Positions 6,797-7,134 of a stretch of 7,134 nt of DNA are shown here, piece by piece. Made by a program: the position numbers and the translations under genes. The stretch comes from Pseudomonadota bacterium (GTDB lineage: Bacteria > Pseudomonadota > Gammaproteobacteria > UBA1113). Where the stretch lies: the NCBI GenBank assembly GCA_021782065.1, contig JAJXVQ010000060.1, positions 1 to 7,134 of the forward strand, read 5' to 3'. Under the pieces are notes generated by a model. That model had not been told where the DNA came from. It was given only the letters and a program-made list of their open reading frames with translations, and did not search any database. Numbering within the stretch: the stretch's first letter is position 1; each line of letters begins with the position of its first letter.

Positions 6797-6800
6797 CTCC
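6797..6800 (-). promoter_or_regulatory. Ribosome binding site of the NTF2-like gene
   Basis: GGAG on the minus strand, 9 bases before ATG 6787, supports that start codon and shows that this AT-rich frame has a proper initiation region. Confidence 0.6.
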
Positions 6801-6832
6801 AGATACTGTTTGTCTATGATAAAATCTCTACT

Positions 6833-6846
6833 TACATTCTACATTC
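6833..6846. repeat. Tandem 7-bp repeat upstream of the NTF2-like gene
   Basis: TACATTC occurs twice without a gap (minus strand GAATGTA twice), 45-59 bases upstream of the NTF2-like start codon. It lies where a promoter or regulator site would be expected, but may be chance in AT-rich DNA. Confidence 0.4.
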
Positions 6847-6903
6847 AATGCACTTCAAATAAAAGAGGTAATTTTGTTTTTTAGTAACTACTCCCCCCCA
6901 TTC

Positions 6904-6948
6904 ACTTGAACCATCATGGCTGACGGAATCAGCCATGATGGTTCAAGT
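6904..6948. repeat. Perfect 20-bp inverted repeat with 5-base loop
   Basis: ACTTGAACCATCATGGCTGA (6904-6923) is followed, after the loop CGGAA, by its exact reverse complement (6929-6948). The stem has no mismatch and ends sharply at both sides. It is preceded by a run of seven C (6893-6899) and has no T-tract on either strand, so it does not look like a standard intrinsic terminator. It lies between the NTF2-like gene and the stop codon of the right-edge ORF, 15 bases past that stop. Possible roles are a dispersed palindromic (REP- or MITE-like) element, a structured 3' end protecting the transcript from the right, or a protein-binding site. The sequence alone does not decide. Confidence 0.9.
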
Positions 6949-6963
6949 AAGGCTAGGGCCTGT

Positions 6964-7134
6964 TTATGTCTCGGTCATCACTCCACTACTTTTAATTTTC
7001 GAAACCGAATCCGTTGCTGATTGCTGCGACTTTAAACGAATTGAGATACATCCCCGCATAAAAGCACCATCTTCACTCAGACTGCGCTTTTTTAATTTTA
7101 TACTACAGCCAGCTGCGCCAAAGCGGGGGTCTAT
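6964..7134 (-). CDS. C-terminal end of an unrecognised protein entering from the right edge
   Basis: From the right edge a minus-strand frame is open for 56 codons to a TAA at 6964-6966; the other two minus-strand frames close within about 12 codons of the edge. The visible sequence begins IDPRFGAAGCSIKLKKRSLS and ends in a Ser/Lys-rich polar stretch, SKIKSSGVMTET. It has no membrane segment and no motif I recognise. GC is about 40-45%, like the core genes and unlike the NTF2-like gene. The start lies outside the window, so length and family cannot be judged. A chance open frame of this length is possible, but the perfect inverted repeat just past the stop agrees with a gene end. No function is proposed. 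Confidence 0.45.
   Translation of the reverse strand: MDPRFGAAGCSIKLKKRSLSEDGAFMRGCISIRLKSQQSATDSVSKIKSSGVMTET

Overview
The window looks like a chromosomal segment of a gammaproteobacterium, with moderate confidence. The gene order rppH – ptsP – (TauE-like permease) – lgt is a known gammaproteobacterial neighbourhood, and the RppH, Lgt and DprA products have typical gammaproteobacterial motifs. The moderate GC (about 45% in the core genes by hand count), the TTA-rich codon use and the decay of one gene would suit a Legionellales-type, possibly host-associated lineage. That finer placement is inference from style, not proof.

Layout. Positions 1-4072 hold one co-directional minus-strand block, read right to left: rppH (RNA 5'-pyrophosphohydrolase), a heavily decayed relic of ptsP, a VIT/CCC1-type Fe/Mn transporter, a TauE/SafE-type permease, lgt (prolipoprotein diacylglyceryl transferase) and the first 266 codons of dprA, which is cut by the left edge. 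Junctions in the transporter-lgt part are very tight: an ATGA overlap between the two transporters, and a stop codon directly touching the lgt start. This suggests one polycistronic unit with translational coupling. A 247-base divergent intergenic region (4073-4319) separates this block from a plus-strand pair, an isobutyryl-CoA-dehydrogenase-like acyl-CoA dehydrogenase and an enoyl-CoA hydratase. The pair shares a 3-base junction and ends in a clear intrinsic terminator (6253-6290). Beyond it lie a distinctly AT-rich minus-strand gene for a small NTF2/SnoaL-like protein, a perfect 20-bp inverted repeat (6904-6948), and the C-terminal end of an unrecognised minus-strand ORF entering from the right edge.

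How the genes work together. rppH starts 5'-end-dependent mRNA decay; lgt performs the first step of lipoprotein maturation; dprA loads RecA on incoming single-stranded DNA. These are housekeeping or competence functions linked by ancestral synteny rather than by one pathway. The two transporters probably move metal ions and sulfur-containing or small organic anions. The acyl-CoA dehydrogenase and hydratase can act in sequence (alpha,beta-dehydrogenation, then hydration) in branched-chain or fatty acyl-CoA breakdown.

The most informative hidden item is the ptsP relic at 3279-3577. It has fragments matching both ends of the PTS-Ntr enzyme I protein in shifted frames, and about 2 kb of the middle is missing. 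I see no convincing novel multi-gene system. The palindrome, the AT-rich NTF2-like gene and the right-edge ORF are the least explained parts.
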